Positions 1 through 12,776 of a DNA stretch of 64,000 bases are shown here, piece by piece. Numbering within the stretch: position 1 is the first letter of the stretch; each line of letters starts with the position of its first letter. The notes under the pieces were generated by a model that worked only from the letters and a program-made list of their open reading frames with translations, was not told where the DNA came from and ran no database searches. The position numbers and the translations under genes were made by a program. This DNA is from Corynebacterium kroppenstedtii (GTDB lineage: Bacteria; Actinomycetota; Actinomycetes; Mycobacteriales; Mycobacteriaceae): NCBI RefSeq assembly GCF_016894245.1, contig NZ_CP069792.1:682001-746000 (forward strand). The letters are read 5' to 3'.

Positions 1-205
1 CGGGGTAAATGTCGAGGTTAACGCCAAATACCGTTGGTATTGGGTGCTTCTTACCTCCAAAGGCGATATCAACGTCGCGCATGTGCAACAGTGGGCGAGT
101 ATCATCGCTGGAATTTTGCTTATCGACGGTGTGCCCGCCTTGGTCCGACCTGGTTGCGTCCTCGGATGAAGGCGGACGGTGCGCGGAATGTGGAATCGAT
201 GTCAT
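1..205 (-). CDS. ABC peptide transporter ATP-binding protein, N-terminal part only
   Basis: This is the first 68 codons of a gene that runs off the left edge of the window. After a polar N-terminus of about 40 residues comes LLHMRDVDIAFGGKKHPIPT, which matches the first beta strand and A-loop region of Dpp/Opp-type ATPases; Walker A lies outside the window. The ATG at 205-203 overlaps the TGA of the upstream permease (ATGA), so the two are translationally coupled. In the family this subunit hydrolyses ATP to drive peptide uptake. Its place after lipoprotein, permease and permease genes supports the call; whether it is a single or fused DppD-DppF type ATPase cannot be seen. Confidence 0.8.
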   Translation of the reverse strand, partial: MTSIPHSAHRPPSSEDATRSDQGGHTVDKQNSSDDTRPLLHMRDVDIAFGGKKHPIPTVFGVNLDIYP

Positions 206-1265
206 GAGGCCGTACGCTCCTTCGGGTCGAGGGCATCTTTTAACGCATCGCCCAGCATGATGAAGCCCAGCACTGTGATGGCCAGCGCGCCGGCTGGGTA
301 AAACAACGTTGCCGGTGCTGCGCGGAGTGTATTTTGTGCTGTGGAGATGTCGTTACCCCACGACACGGTTTCTGGTGGTAAGCCGATGCCTAGGTAAGAC
401 AGTGTTGCCTCCGCCACGATGTAGATCCCCAGCGATGTCGTTGCCATCACAATGATGGGCGCGAGGCAGTTCGGAATGATGTGGCGCAGCAGAATCTTCC
501 ACTGCGATAGGCCTAACGCGCGTGAAGCCATCACATAGTCATTGTTTTTTACCGTCATCACGGCTCCGCGCACGATGCGCGCCATTTGCGGCCAACCGAA
601 GGCGGAGAGAACGAGGATCACGGTGAACGTATTGCGTTCACTGAACAGCTGCATGAGAACGATGCCGGCCAGGATAAGCGGTATCGCGAAGAAAATGTCG
701 GTCAGCCGGGAGAGCACTGCGTCCAGCCAACCACCGACATAACCGGCAACCGCGCCGATGATGGTTCCAAGAATCGTGATGACAACTGTGACGGACACGC
801 CTGTCACGACCGAGGCACGCGCACCATACAGCGTGCGGGAGTACACGTCATAGCCCTGTCGAGTGAAACCAAAGGGGTGGGATGCTTGAGGACCTTCCAG
901 GGACTTGTCTAAGTCGGCAAATTTCGGATCAGTGGAGGTGAAAAGTCCTGGGAAAAGGTAACCAACAATACCGCAAATATAATCACTACCGATACCCAGA
1001 ATAGTGGACGACGGCGTAATCGAGACCAGGCTTCCGACCATGTGCTGAGCGGTTTTTTATCCTCCAAAAGCTCGTCGCGCGATGGCTGGTCTACAGCAAC
1101 GGTTTCAGCTACCCACCGCTCCGTTCGTGACGACGAGCCCAGTGCGGACTCGTGTTTGCCAGCCCCAGCCACTGCTAGGGGATGTGCTCCGCTCGGCGTC
1201 GATGTCTCTTTGTCTGCTCCTTGTGCTGCTGACCTGTGGGCGGGTGTGTTGGATGGGTTAGGCAT
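202..1265 (-). pseudogene. ABC peptide transporter permease (DppC/OppC type), interrupted by a one-base frameshift
   Basis: Second inner-membrane permease of a Dpp/Opp importer. The N-terminal part, read from ATG 1265 (SD GAGGA just upstream), carries a polar leader and the first membrane helix (WVSVVIIFAVLLVTF). The frame then changes: the rest (FPGLFTSTDPKFADLDKS, then five more helices and an EAA-type loop near RALGLSQWKILLRHIIPN) is in another frame, entered at the run of four A at 953-956 (T on the coding strand). One extra T would join VLLVTF to FPGLFTSTDP and give about 354 residues, normal for the family. The start overlaps the end of the upstream permease gene by 8 bases. It is either a real frameshift or a homopolymer sequencing error. 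Confidence 0.82.
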
Positions 1266-2184
1266 AGCGGATCCTCGGGTCGAGAAGTGCGTAGAGCAGG
1301 TCAATAAGGAGATTCGATACGACGAAAATAATGACTAAGACCGTGACGACAGAGACAACGGTGGGGGCTTCACCCAGCATCACTGCGTGATAGACCAGGC
1401 CGCCAACGCCATTGATATTGAAGATGCCCTCTGTGACAATCGCCCCGCCCATGAGCGCTGCGAGGTCAGCGCCGATGAACGTCACGACGGGAATCATGGA
1501 ATTCCGCAAGACATGGTGGAGAATGACCTTTGGTTTGCTCATTCCCCTGGCATACGCGGTGCGCACAAAGTCTCTCCCTAGGGCCTCAGCCACTTCTGAT
1601 CGGGTCAAACGCAAGACGTAGGCGAAAGACACAAGCCCCAGCACGAATGCTGGCATCAAGAGGTGTTTAAAGTCGCCTTGCGCACCGACGGTGGCTGGCA
1701 GGACTCCCCATTTAATTCCGAATAGGAACTGCGCAACAAAGCCAATAACGAAGATTGGCACCGCGATAATGAATAGGGAGAGTACAAGGACAGTGGAGTC
1801 GAACAAACCGCCTTTTTTCAAACCCGCAAGGACGCCAAACCCAATGCCGAAGACGGTTTCAATGACGATTGCCATCAATGCCAAGCGAATCGTGACGGGG
1901 AAGGCATTTCCCAGAACAGTGCTAACGCTTTGCCCGGAGAACGTTTGCCCTAAATCACCAGTGAAAATCCCTTTCAGGTACAAGAGATATTGGATGATGA
2001 ACGGTTGGTCTAAATGATATTGTGAGCGAATAGAGTGAACAATTTCTGGACTCAAGGGCTTATCTCCCGCTAATGCAGCGACGGGATCACCGGGGGTCAA
2101 GAAAACCATGGAGTAAATAAGAAATGTTGCTCCGAGAAAAACGGGCACCATCTGCAATAATCGTTTTCCGATATACCAAAGCAT
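1258..2184 (-). CDS. ABC peptide transporter permease (DppB/OppB type)
   Basis: A 308-residue integral membrane protein typical of the first permease of dipeptide/oligopeptide importers. Six membrane segments are visible, starting with LLQMVPVFLGATFLIYSMVF, followed by the family's FLTPGDPVAALAG region, a long loop with YHLDQPFIIQYLLYLKGIFTGDLG, and the cytoplasmic EAA-like loop around RTAYARGMSKPKVILHHVLRN that contacts the ATPase. It probably pairs with the adjacent second permease as the translocation pore. It lies 135 bases downstream of the lipoprotein gene and overlaps the next gene by 8 bases, which indicates one operon. Dipeptide and oligopeptide specificity cannot be told apart from sequence. 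Confidence 0.9.
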   Translation of the reverse strand: MLWYIGKRLLQMVPVFLGATFLIYSMVFLTPGDPVAALAGDKPLSPEIVHSIRSQYHLDQPFIIQYLLYLKGIFTGDLGQTFSGQSVSTVLGNAFPVTIRLALMAIVIETVFGIGFGVLAGLKKGGLFDSTVLVLSLFIIAVPIFVIGFVAQFLFGIKWGVLPATVGAQGDFKHLLMPAFVLGLVSFAYVLRLTRSEVAEALGRDFVRTAYARGMSKPKVILHHVLRNSMIPVVTFIGADLAALMGGAIVTEGIFNINGVGGLVYHAVMLGEAPTVVSVVTVLVIIFVVSNLLIDLLYALLDPRIRYA

Positions 2185-2319
2185 GAGGGGTCCTTATCGA
2201 TATCATTCACTCGAGAATAAGTGGGAGGCTCTGTGACGGCGAGGGCGATGCTAGGTGCTTGCGGTGAGGGCTAATAATGAGGAGAGCGCCCGTTTCGCGC
2301 TTACCGTCTATTACTGGGG

Positions 2320-3951
2320 CTAGTTCTTGGTAATACCCGTGTAAATGGGAACCCCTTTCCAGTCGTAGTTGACGTCTGAGAGTGACGTCGTCCACGCTGC
2401 TGATGCGGTGTAATAAAATAGGGGGATCTCTGGGAGGTCCGTCATAAGGATCCCTTGCGCTTTTGCGTAGGTTTCTTGTGCTTTCTTTGGATCGCTTTCC
2501 CGCGCGGCGTCTTTAAGGAGATTGTCGAATTCCTCATTGGTGTATTTACCGTCGTTTGACGAGCCATCCGTAGCGAATTGTGGTTGTAGGAAATTGACTT
2601 GTGAGGGGTAGTCTCCCTGCCAACCACTACGGAATGCGGTATGAATGGATCCACTGGATACATCGTTTCGCAAGGCTTTAAAGTTGGGGTAGGCCTTGCC
2701 GGTGGCATTAATGCCCAAGACATTGTGGATGCTGTTAGTTACTGCCTCAACCCACTCTTTATGACCGCCGTCTGAATTATAAGCGATCTCGAATTTTCCG
2801 CTGAAGGGTTTGATGTCATCGGCTTTTTTCCATAGCTCTTTGGCTTTGTCAGGGTTGTAGTCGAGAACTTCTTTTCCCTGAACGTCAGGGATATCGCCCA
2901 GCGTCGTGGCAGTGAAGTCTTTCATAGGGACGCGTGTCCCGTTCATGATCTTGTCGGCAATTTGCTTGCGATTAATTGCCATGGAGATTGCTTGCCGACG
3001 CAGATGTCCTTCCTCATCATTGCCGAAATGATCAAGCCATTGCGGGATGACGAAGCCACCATTAGCAGCGATTGGCTTGACAAGATTCGTTGAGGGGAAA
3101 TCATCTTTAAATGTCTGCATCGCTGTTGGCGGAACGGTAATGCCGATAATGTCCAGGTTATTTGCCTGTAAGTCGGTATATGCGGTGTCAAGGTTTTCGT
3201 ATAGTTTGACAGTGACGCCACCGTTCTTTGGTTTATCGTCACCAGCATAAGTATCGTTTTTAACGGTTCGGATAGAGTTGTTATGGGTCCAAGCGTCTTG
3301 GCCGTCGAGTTTATAAGGCCCGTTTCCTACTGGATGTTCTCCGAACCCCTTAGGATCGTCAAAGAAGGCCTGCGGGAGAGGGTAAAACGGGGTTGCCCCC
3401 AAGCTAATAGGAAATTGGGAGTCTGGATCAGTTAGCGAAATGCTAAATTCTTTATCATTAAGTTTTTGCAGACCAGACATCTTTTCTACGCTGCTACTAG
3501 GGTCCTTGACGTCGTCAAACCCTTTTATATTTGAGAAAAAGTCCTGTTGTTTTTGGGCATTCTTACCGGCTGCACCGTAATTCCAAGCGTCAATGAAGGA
3601 ATCCGCAGTGACGGGTGTTCCGTCGGTGAAGGTCCAGCCATCTTCCAGCTGAACAGTAAATTGGGTGTTGTCCGAATTGGCTTCGATGTTGCTGGCGACT
3701 TCATTGCGGGGCTTACCGTCTTCATCGTAGGCAACTAGGCCACGATAGAGGAGGTCAAGAACTTGGCCTCCATTATTTTCGTTGGTGTCAGTAGTGATAA
3801 GTCCGTTTTGGGGTTCCGACGCTGCAGTCCGAATAATGTTCGGGTCGCCTGCTCCGTCTAAAGTGGCGCCGCCCCCATCGCCACACGCTGTAAGTTCGGC
3901 CACAGATAACGCCAGAGTTGCGATGGTGGCAGCCACTGACCGTAGACGCAT
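2320..3951 (-). CDS. ABC transporter substrate-binding lipoprotein (peptide/oligopeptide, SBP family 5)
   Basis: Extracytoplasmic receptor of the importer encoded downstream. The N-terminus is a lipoprotein signal peptide, MRLRSVAATIATLALSVAEL, ending in a lipobox LTAC whose Cys should be lipidated. The mature part has family-5 hallmarks: LYRGLVAYDEDGKPR, then VQLEDGWTFTDGTPVTADSF, and PVGNGPYKL. The total is 543 residues. ATG 3951 is preferred over an in-frame start 18 codons upstream because AAAGGAG sits 8 bases before it and the signal peptide then begins normally. First gene of a lipoprotein-permease-permease-ATPase operon; the roughly 180 bases upstream presumably hold the promoter, but I see no convincing operator there. 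Confidence 0.92.
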   Translation of the reverse strand: MRLRSVAATIATLALSVAELTACGDGGGATLDGAGDPNIIRTAASEPQNGLITTDTNENNGGQVLDLLYRGLVAYDEDGKPRNEVASNIEANSDNTQFTVQLEDGWTFTDGTPVTADSFIDAWNYGAAGKNAQKQQDFFSNIKGFDDVKDPSSSVEKMSGLQKLNDKEFSISLTDPDSQFPISLGATPFYPLPQAFFDDPKGFGEHPVGNGPYKLDGQDAWTHNNSIRTVKNDTYAGDDKPKNGGVTVKLYENLDTAYTDLQANNLDIIGITVPPTAMQTFKDDFPSTNLVKPIAANGGFVIPQWLDHFGNDEEGHLRRQAISMAINRKQIADKIMNGTRVPMKDFTATTLGDIPDVQGKEVLDYNPDKAKELWKKADDIKPFSGKFEIAYNSDGGHKEWVEAVTNSIHNVLGINATGKAYPNFKALRNDVSSGSIHTAFRSGWQGDYPSQVNFLQPQFATDGSSNDGKYTNEEFDNLLKDAARESDPKKAQETYAKAQGILMTDLPEIPLFYYTASAAWTTSLSDVNYDWKGVPIYTGITKN

Positions 3952-4186
3952 ATTGGGGGCTCCTTTAAATGGCGCAGCTATAGCTGGGTTCAAGATACTC
4001 ACCACCGTCTGAATGACGGGGCAGTACCAAATATGGAATTTACATTACGTGGAAACTCCTTCATTACCTATCCGGCCCCCGATATTTAACGTCCAAGAAA
4101 CGTTCATTACACCCAAAAGGATGAGTCGCTGCCGGTACGGTAAGGTGAAAGTCACGCCGCTGGCTCTAAGAATCTAATCCAAACGA

Positions 4187-4606
4187 TCAAGCGTTCTTCT
4201 TTTGCCATCTTTTGACGTACTTATTCAGAATGACAAAAAAGAGGACAAACCCGACAGTGATAATGATATGACCCATGCCAGCAAAGATAGCTAGTGTTTC
4301 GGGAAAGCCTTTCCCAAGGACTTGCCATATTCCGTGGAACGCAAGGAAACCGACAGTCCACGCTGCGCCCAGGTTGTAAATCCAAAAGAAGGTGGTAAAG
4401 CGCCGGTCTTTGTCAATTCGTAATAGCAAGGCGAAGACAAGGAATAGCAAGTTCATCGTCATGCCAAGAATCAGCGAGTGGGTGTGCACCACCGATAATT
4501 GAGTTGTGCCTTCGAAATCGTGGGCTCTGGTGAATTCGCGATAGAACACTCCGGCGACGAGCCCGATGCCCAACCAAACGGTGGCGGCAATATAAAGCTT
4601 CCTCAT
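4187..4606 (-). CDS. DUF2871-type four-helix membrane protein
   Basis: A 139-residue protein with four predicted membrane segments: residues about 4-22 (YIAATVWLGIGLVAGVFY), 41-62 (HTHSLILGMTMNLLFLVFAL), 73-95 and 105-127. Histidines occur at helix ends (VVHTHSL, AFHGIWQ, GMGHIII), as in the DUF2871 family, whose members resemble a fragment of haem-copper oxidase subunit I; function is unknown. It stands alone between the peptide transporter and the rRNA operon, and the rrn terminator lies just upstream of its start. No good ribosome-binding site is seen (GGGGACT before ATG). The assignment rests on pattern recognition of the family. Confidence 0.75.
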   Translation of the reverse strand: MRKLYIAATVWLGIGLVAGVFYREFTRAHDFEGTTQLSVVHTHSLILGMTMNLLFLVFALLLRIDKDRRFTTFFWIYNLGAAWTVGFLAFHGIWQVLGKGFPETLAIFAGMGHIIITVGFVLFFVILNKYVKRWQKKNA

Positions 4607-4654
4607 AGTCCCCAGGCTAGCAATGGCCTTCTATGAGGATTTCACTTGGATAAG

Positions 4655-4677
4655 AAGACGGCGGAGGAAGCCGTCTT
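4655..4677 (-). terminator. Hairpin ending the rRNA operon
   Basis: A perfect 8-bp stem, AAGACGGC/GCCGTCTT, with a 7-base loop lies about 100 bases beyond the 3' end of the 5S gene and before the DUF2871 gene. The tail on the minus strand is only moderately T-rich (CTTAT). Position and stem fit the rrn terminator. Confidence 0.65.
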
Positions 4678-4775
4678 AATATATAAAAGTGTGTGGTGTG
4701 GCTGCCCGCGCCCCCCAAACAACGAGCACACACAACCACACCACACACACCACATATTCTATTGTTCCCACGTTA

Positions 4776-4893
4776 CGGTTGGCGGCGACCTACTCTCCCA
4801 CACCCTCCCAGGTGCAGTACCATCGGCGCAGGCAGGCTTAGCTTCCGGGTTCGGAAAGGGACCGGGCGTGACCCCACCGCAAAAACCACCAAC
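4776..4893 (-). rRNA. rrf: 5S ribosomal RNA
   Basis: The minus strand reads through the conserved 5S core CCGAACCCGGAAGCTAAGCC, then GCGCCGATGGTACTGCA and GGGAGAGTAGGTCGCCGCCA. The ends pair (GTTTTTGCGG near the 5' end with a GCCGCC-containing 3' end). Ends are approximate to a few bases. It follows 23S by about 115 bases as the third gene of the operon. Confidence 0.92.
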
Positions 4894-5009
4894 ACACACA
4901 AAAGGACAACACACACCCAACCCAACAAGGTGGTGTGCTGCACAAGACACCAAACAGCAGACGCAAGCAACCAACAAACTTCTCACAATATTCCATCATG
5001 ATTCATTGT

Positions 5010-10014
<5,005 letters not shown>

Positions 10015-10237
10015 AACAAAGCACAAAAAGCCTGAAAACCAAGCAAAAAACAAACCCCGACACAAAAACAATTCCGTATCGGAATCCGAAAAAACAAATG
10101 TTGCAGCCCACCAACGGGGCAGGCAGACCACAACCACACCAAAAAATATTTAGGTGTTAAACAATCTTGTCATGATGATCAAAGCAACCACCACAACACT
10201 GTGGCACCTGCTGCGACCAACACAAAAGTACATTGGC

Positions 10238-10264
10238 ACACTATCGAGTTCTCACACAACACAC
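10238..10264 (-). promoter_or_regulatory. boxA-like element in the 16S leader
   Basis: The minus strand reads TGTGTGAGAACTCGATAGTG, nearly identical to the element in the 16S-23S spacer. It lies about 225 bases upstream of the mature 16S 5' end, as expected for the leader antitermination/processing signal of actinobacterial rrn operons. Confidence 0.65.
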
Positions 10265-10321
10265 GCACACACAACACCAAGCACACCACAACCGGTGCAC
10301 CAGCATGTGCAGCAAGCAGAA

Positions 10322-10350
10322 ACCCTAACACCGCAACCAGCCAGACGCAA
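10322..10350 (-). promoter_or_regulatory. Candidate rrn promoter
   Basis: On the minus strand TTGCGT (10350-10345) is followed after 17 bases by TAGGGT (10327-10322), an acceptable actinobacterial sigma-A promoter upstream of the boxA-like element. Other candidates in the leader (TTGACG near 10670) are possible, so this is one proposal only. Confidence 0.4.
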
Positions 10351-10702
10351 ACACGCGCCACACACTGGAAAACAAAACCAGTGAAAGAATCTCCACCCCA
10401 ACCACCGGATCACTGCTTTCCCAGTAACCGGGCGGGCTGTCTCGGCGACGACACAGAACACTACACACCCCACCCACACACCACAAACCCCCAGCACACA
10501 ACCACAAAACACCCACAACAAAACAAACAAGAGCCGCACACGCGACCCACAACGAACAAAAGCCATGCCAAAGGAACAACGACACCCTTCAACCAAAGGG
10601 GGCCGTCAGCAATAAAGCAGCAATAAACCGCGAAGTATTGAGAGTGAGGCAATGAGCCTCCGTCAAAGAAGCGGGTAACCGGTGAAGCGATGAAGTACGG
10701 AT

Positions 10703-11599
10703 TTACCTCACGATCGACGCTGCAGTGATGGCGAATAGGAGAGCTATCCACAAGGCTTGACCAAGGGCAAGGACCGAGTTTTTTCTCCACATAATGGCTC
10801 GTGGCACACCGAAGCTTTGTGCGTTCCGCGCAATGGAGACAAGCACACCGCCGACAAGTGCACAGGTCACAAGAAGGCCAGCAACTAAAACAATCATCGT
10901 TTTACTCACGAAACTGATGCCGCATAAAAGCAAGGCGAAAGCGAAGACTCCCCACCAGGTTTCGCGAGCCGGAAGGAAGAGCCAGGTCAAGTTGTGCTGC
11001 TCTTCTCCTGTACGTGGTGTTTCTGCCGAAGAACGTCCGCCACACAACTCCACCGCCAGATCCGCTACTCCAGCGCCTTCGCCCACGAATGCTGATTCTG
11101 CATAGCGGTCGCCGTCTAATTTTTGACCGCCACCGAGTCCTGAATACTGCCTCAGCGACATCGTCCGCGACCCCGCAAATGCGTTAAAACCGAGCCCCAG
11201 AACAACGCCAGCAAACGCCACAACCAGCAAATACACGATAAACGGAGTTAGCGAGTACCCATTGGAGGAGCCAAGAAAAGGTGGCAAACTCCACCCTGCA
11301 ACACCGCGTCGGACAAGGACACCGATCAAACAGCCAACCACGACCAACGCCACTGAACGAGCCGCGGCAACCAGCACATAATCGCGGACATAACGAACAA
11401 TGGTCAGGCCAAAGGCCCGATAGGCCAACAAACGCGGATTCCCATACGGCGCGACGATGCACCACACCATCGCCGTCGTCGCACCGAGCACTGGCTGCGA
11501 GGCATCCATCCACAACGCCACGACAACCATCAGTGCCACTAACCAGCGGCTACCGGTTGATGCATCGGCTAAAGACAAACGGTCACGAACAGACATCAC
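10703..11599 (-). CDS. Integral membrane protein, putative ABC transporter permease subunit
   Basis: A 298-residue protein with about six to seven membrane segments: residues 19-40, 77-98, 114-137, then after a long polar loop (GLGGGQKLDGDRYAESAF and on) two helices around 212-250, and a C-terminal helix (ALWIALLFAITAASIVR). It starts 6 bases after the stop of the ABC-ATPase-like gene, so the two are probably one unit and this protein would be its membrane partner. No family motif is certain. It ends about 690 bases before 16S on the same strand, with no clear terminator between, so readthrough into rrn is conceivable. Confidence 0.7.
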   Translation of the reverse strand: MMSVRDRLSLADASTGSRWLVALMVVVALWMDASQPVLGATTAMVWCIVAPYGNPRLLAYRAFGLTIVRYVRDYVLVAAARSVALVVVGCLIGVLVRRGVAGWSLPPFLGSSNGYSLTPFIVYLLVVAFAGVVLGLGFNAFAGSRTMSLRQYSGLGGGQKLDGDRYAESAFVGEGAGVADLAVELCGGRSSAETPRTGEEQHNLTWLFLPARETWWGVFAFALLLCGISFVSKTMIVLVAGLLVTCALVGGVLVSIARNAQSFGVPRAIMWRKNSVLALGQALWIALLFAITAASIVR

Positions 11600-11605
11600 A
11601 CACCC

Positions 11606-12538
11606 CTACGCGTCCTCCGTCGGGAGATCCCCAACAACCGTGCCACCAGACACGACGAGGAGACGATCCGCGGACGCATGCACAAGGCTGTCGGCGCGAC
11701 GATCTGCCTGATTCATCACCACCGTCCTCGGGTGTGCAGCGCAATCAGCCACGAGAGTCTGCATCACTAACTTCCGACGTTCCGGGCTCAGCCCCTCACA
11801 TGGCCTATCCCACAGTGTCAGAGGCGCACGCGCCGCCACGGCTACGACCGCCGATAACAATGTCCTGGCCTGCGTCGATAGGTGGTTAACTTTCGTGGAG
11901 AGATCCAGCTGGAAAGCGCGAGACACCATTTCCGCAAAATCGTCCTCCCAGTTTGGGTATCGACGAGCCGCAGTGCGAAGCACCCGGTCGACACGCCACT
12001 GGGCGGGGTACCGAACCGATACTCCGGCTAGGACGGTGCTATCCATTGTGCGTGCGTTGTCATAGGGGGACTCTCCAAAAACGGAGACGATTCCGCTAGA
12101 AATGCGCTCTTGACCAGCAAGAACATGCAAAATACTGGCTGCCGACGCCGACGCGCGGGGAGCGACAGCAGTGGTCGAAGTAGCGCTGACACTAGGAGTA
12201 GTAGCCGCGGTCGAACTGGTGGTGGCGATCCGACTATCGGCCGGTTCAGACGCGGTATCCCCCACAGACGCAGCATCCCCCACAAATGAATAAATCAAAC
12301 TCTCACGCAACGCTAAGTTGCAGTCACGCACAAGAACAGAAGCATTTTTACGACGCCGAGTCCCCCACGGCGCAGACCACACACGGCGGGCTTCCACCAC
12401 CATAGCCTTCCGCATCCACGCGATCGGCGCTTCCGCAGGATCCCATTGCTGCCACTCTCCAGCAGAATGGTCATGTGCGTCTGCCGACGGATCCGTCGAA
12501 TGCAAGTCCATGTTTCTATTCTTTACCATCTTTGCCAC
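11606..12538 (-). CDS. Degenerate ABC-transporter ATPase-like protein lacking catalytic residues
   Basis: The fold of an ABC ATPase is still readable: SLIYSFVGD (strand before Walker A), ILHVLAGQERISSGIVSVFG, LSTQARTLLSAVVAVAARAP (signature region), LTLWDRPCEGLSPERR (Walker B/D-loop) and a switch strand TVVMNQADRRADSLVHASADR. The key residues are lost. The Walker A GxGKST is replaced by SASAAS after a Ser/Thr/Ala-rich insertion of about 45 residues, the Walker B Glu is Arg, LSGGQ is LSTQA and the H-loop His is Gln. It should not hydrolyse ATP. The 310 residues count from GTG 12538; ATG 12529 or 12511 are alternatives because no start has a good ribosome-binding site. Followed closely by a membrane protein gene. 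Confidence 0.72.
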   Translation of the reverse strand: MAKMVKNRNMDLHSTDPSADAHDHSAGEWQQWDPAEAPIAWMRKAMVVEARRVWSAPWGTRRRKNASVLVRDCNLALRESLIYSFVGDAASVGDTASEPADSRIATTSSTAATTPSVSATSTTAVAPRASASAASILHVLAGQERISSGIVSVFGESPYDNARTMDSTVLAGVSVRYPAQWRVDRVLRTAARRYPNWEDDFAEMVSRAFQLDLSTKVNHLSTQARTLLSAVVAVAARAPLTLWDRPCEGLSPERRKLVMQTLVADCAAHPRTVVMNQADRRADSLVHASADRLLVVSGGTVVGDLPTEDA

Positions 12539-12776
12539 TATGGTCGCGCGGTGAAAGCCGACATTGAGCCGAAATTGGGCGTCGACGAGCCCCCGTTAAG
12601 GTGATACATAACGAACCACCGTCGGATAATTGGGGGAACCAATACAGTGGGGGCTTCCCGCAGAATGCACTAAAATGCGGGCGCGTGAGTCGGCGTTAGT
12701 GACTAGAAATCGCTAATCTGAACCCCAGAACCTTTTACAAAAAGTTAGATAAATTTTAGTTAGGAAACCCTGAACG

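Larger units (their letters stand above)
10015..10702 (-). other. rRNA operon leader and promoter region
   Basis: About 690 bases without a protein gene between a membrane-protein gene and 16S. The transcribed strand is G/T-rich with little A in its middle part, like the internal spacer. It contains the boxA-like element at 10238-10264 and at least one promoter candidate (10322-10350). A short inverted repeat GAGGC-TCATT-GCCTC at about 10650-10664 lies next to a TTGACG and may mark a second promoter or a terminator of the upstream gene. Open frames here are low-complexity artefacts. Confidence 0.6.

Noticed and set aside
2207-2395. Minus-strand open frame between the lipoprotein and permease genes
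   Set aside because: It overlaps the 3' end of the lipoprotein gene in another frame and resembles no protein; the gap is better read as an operon spacer.
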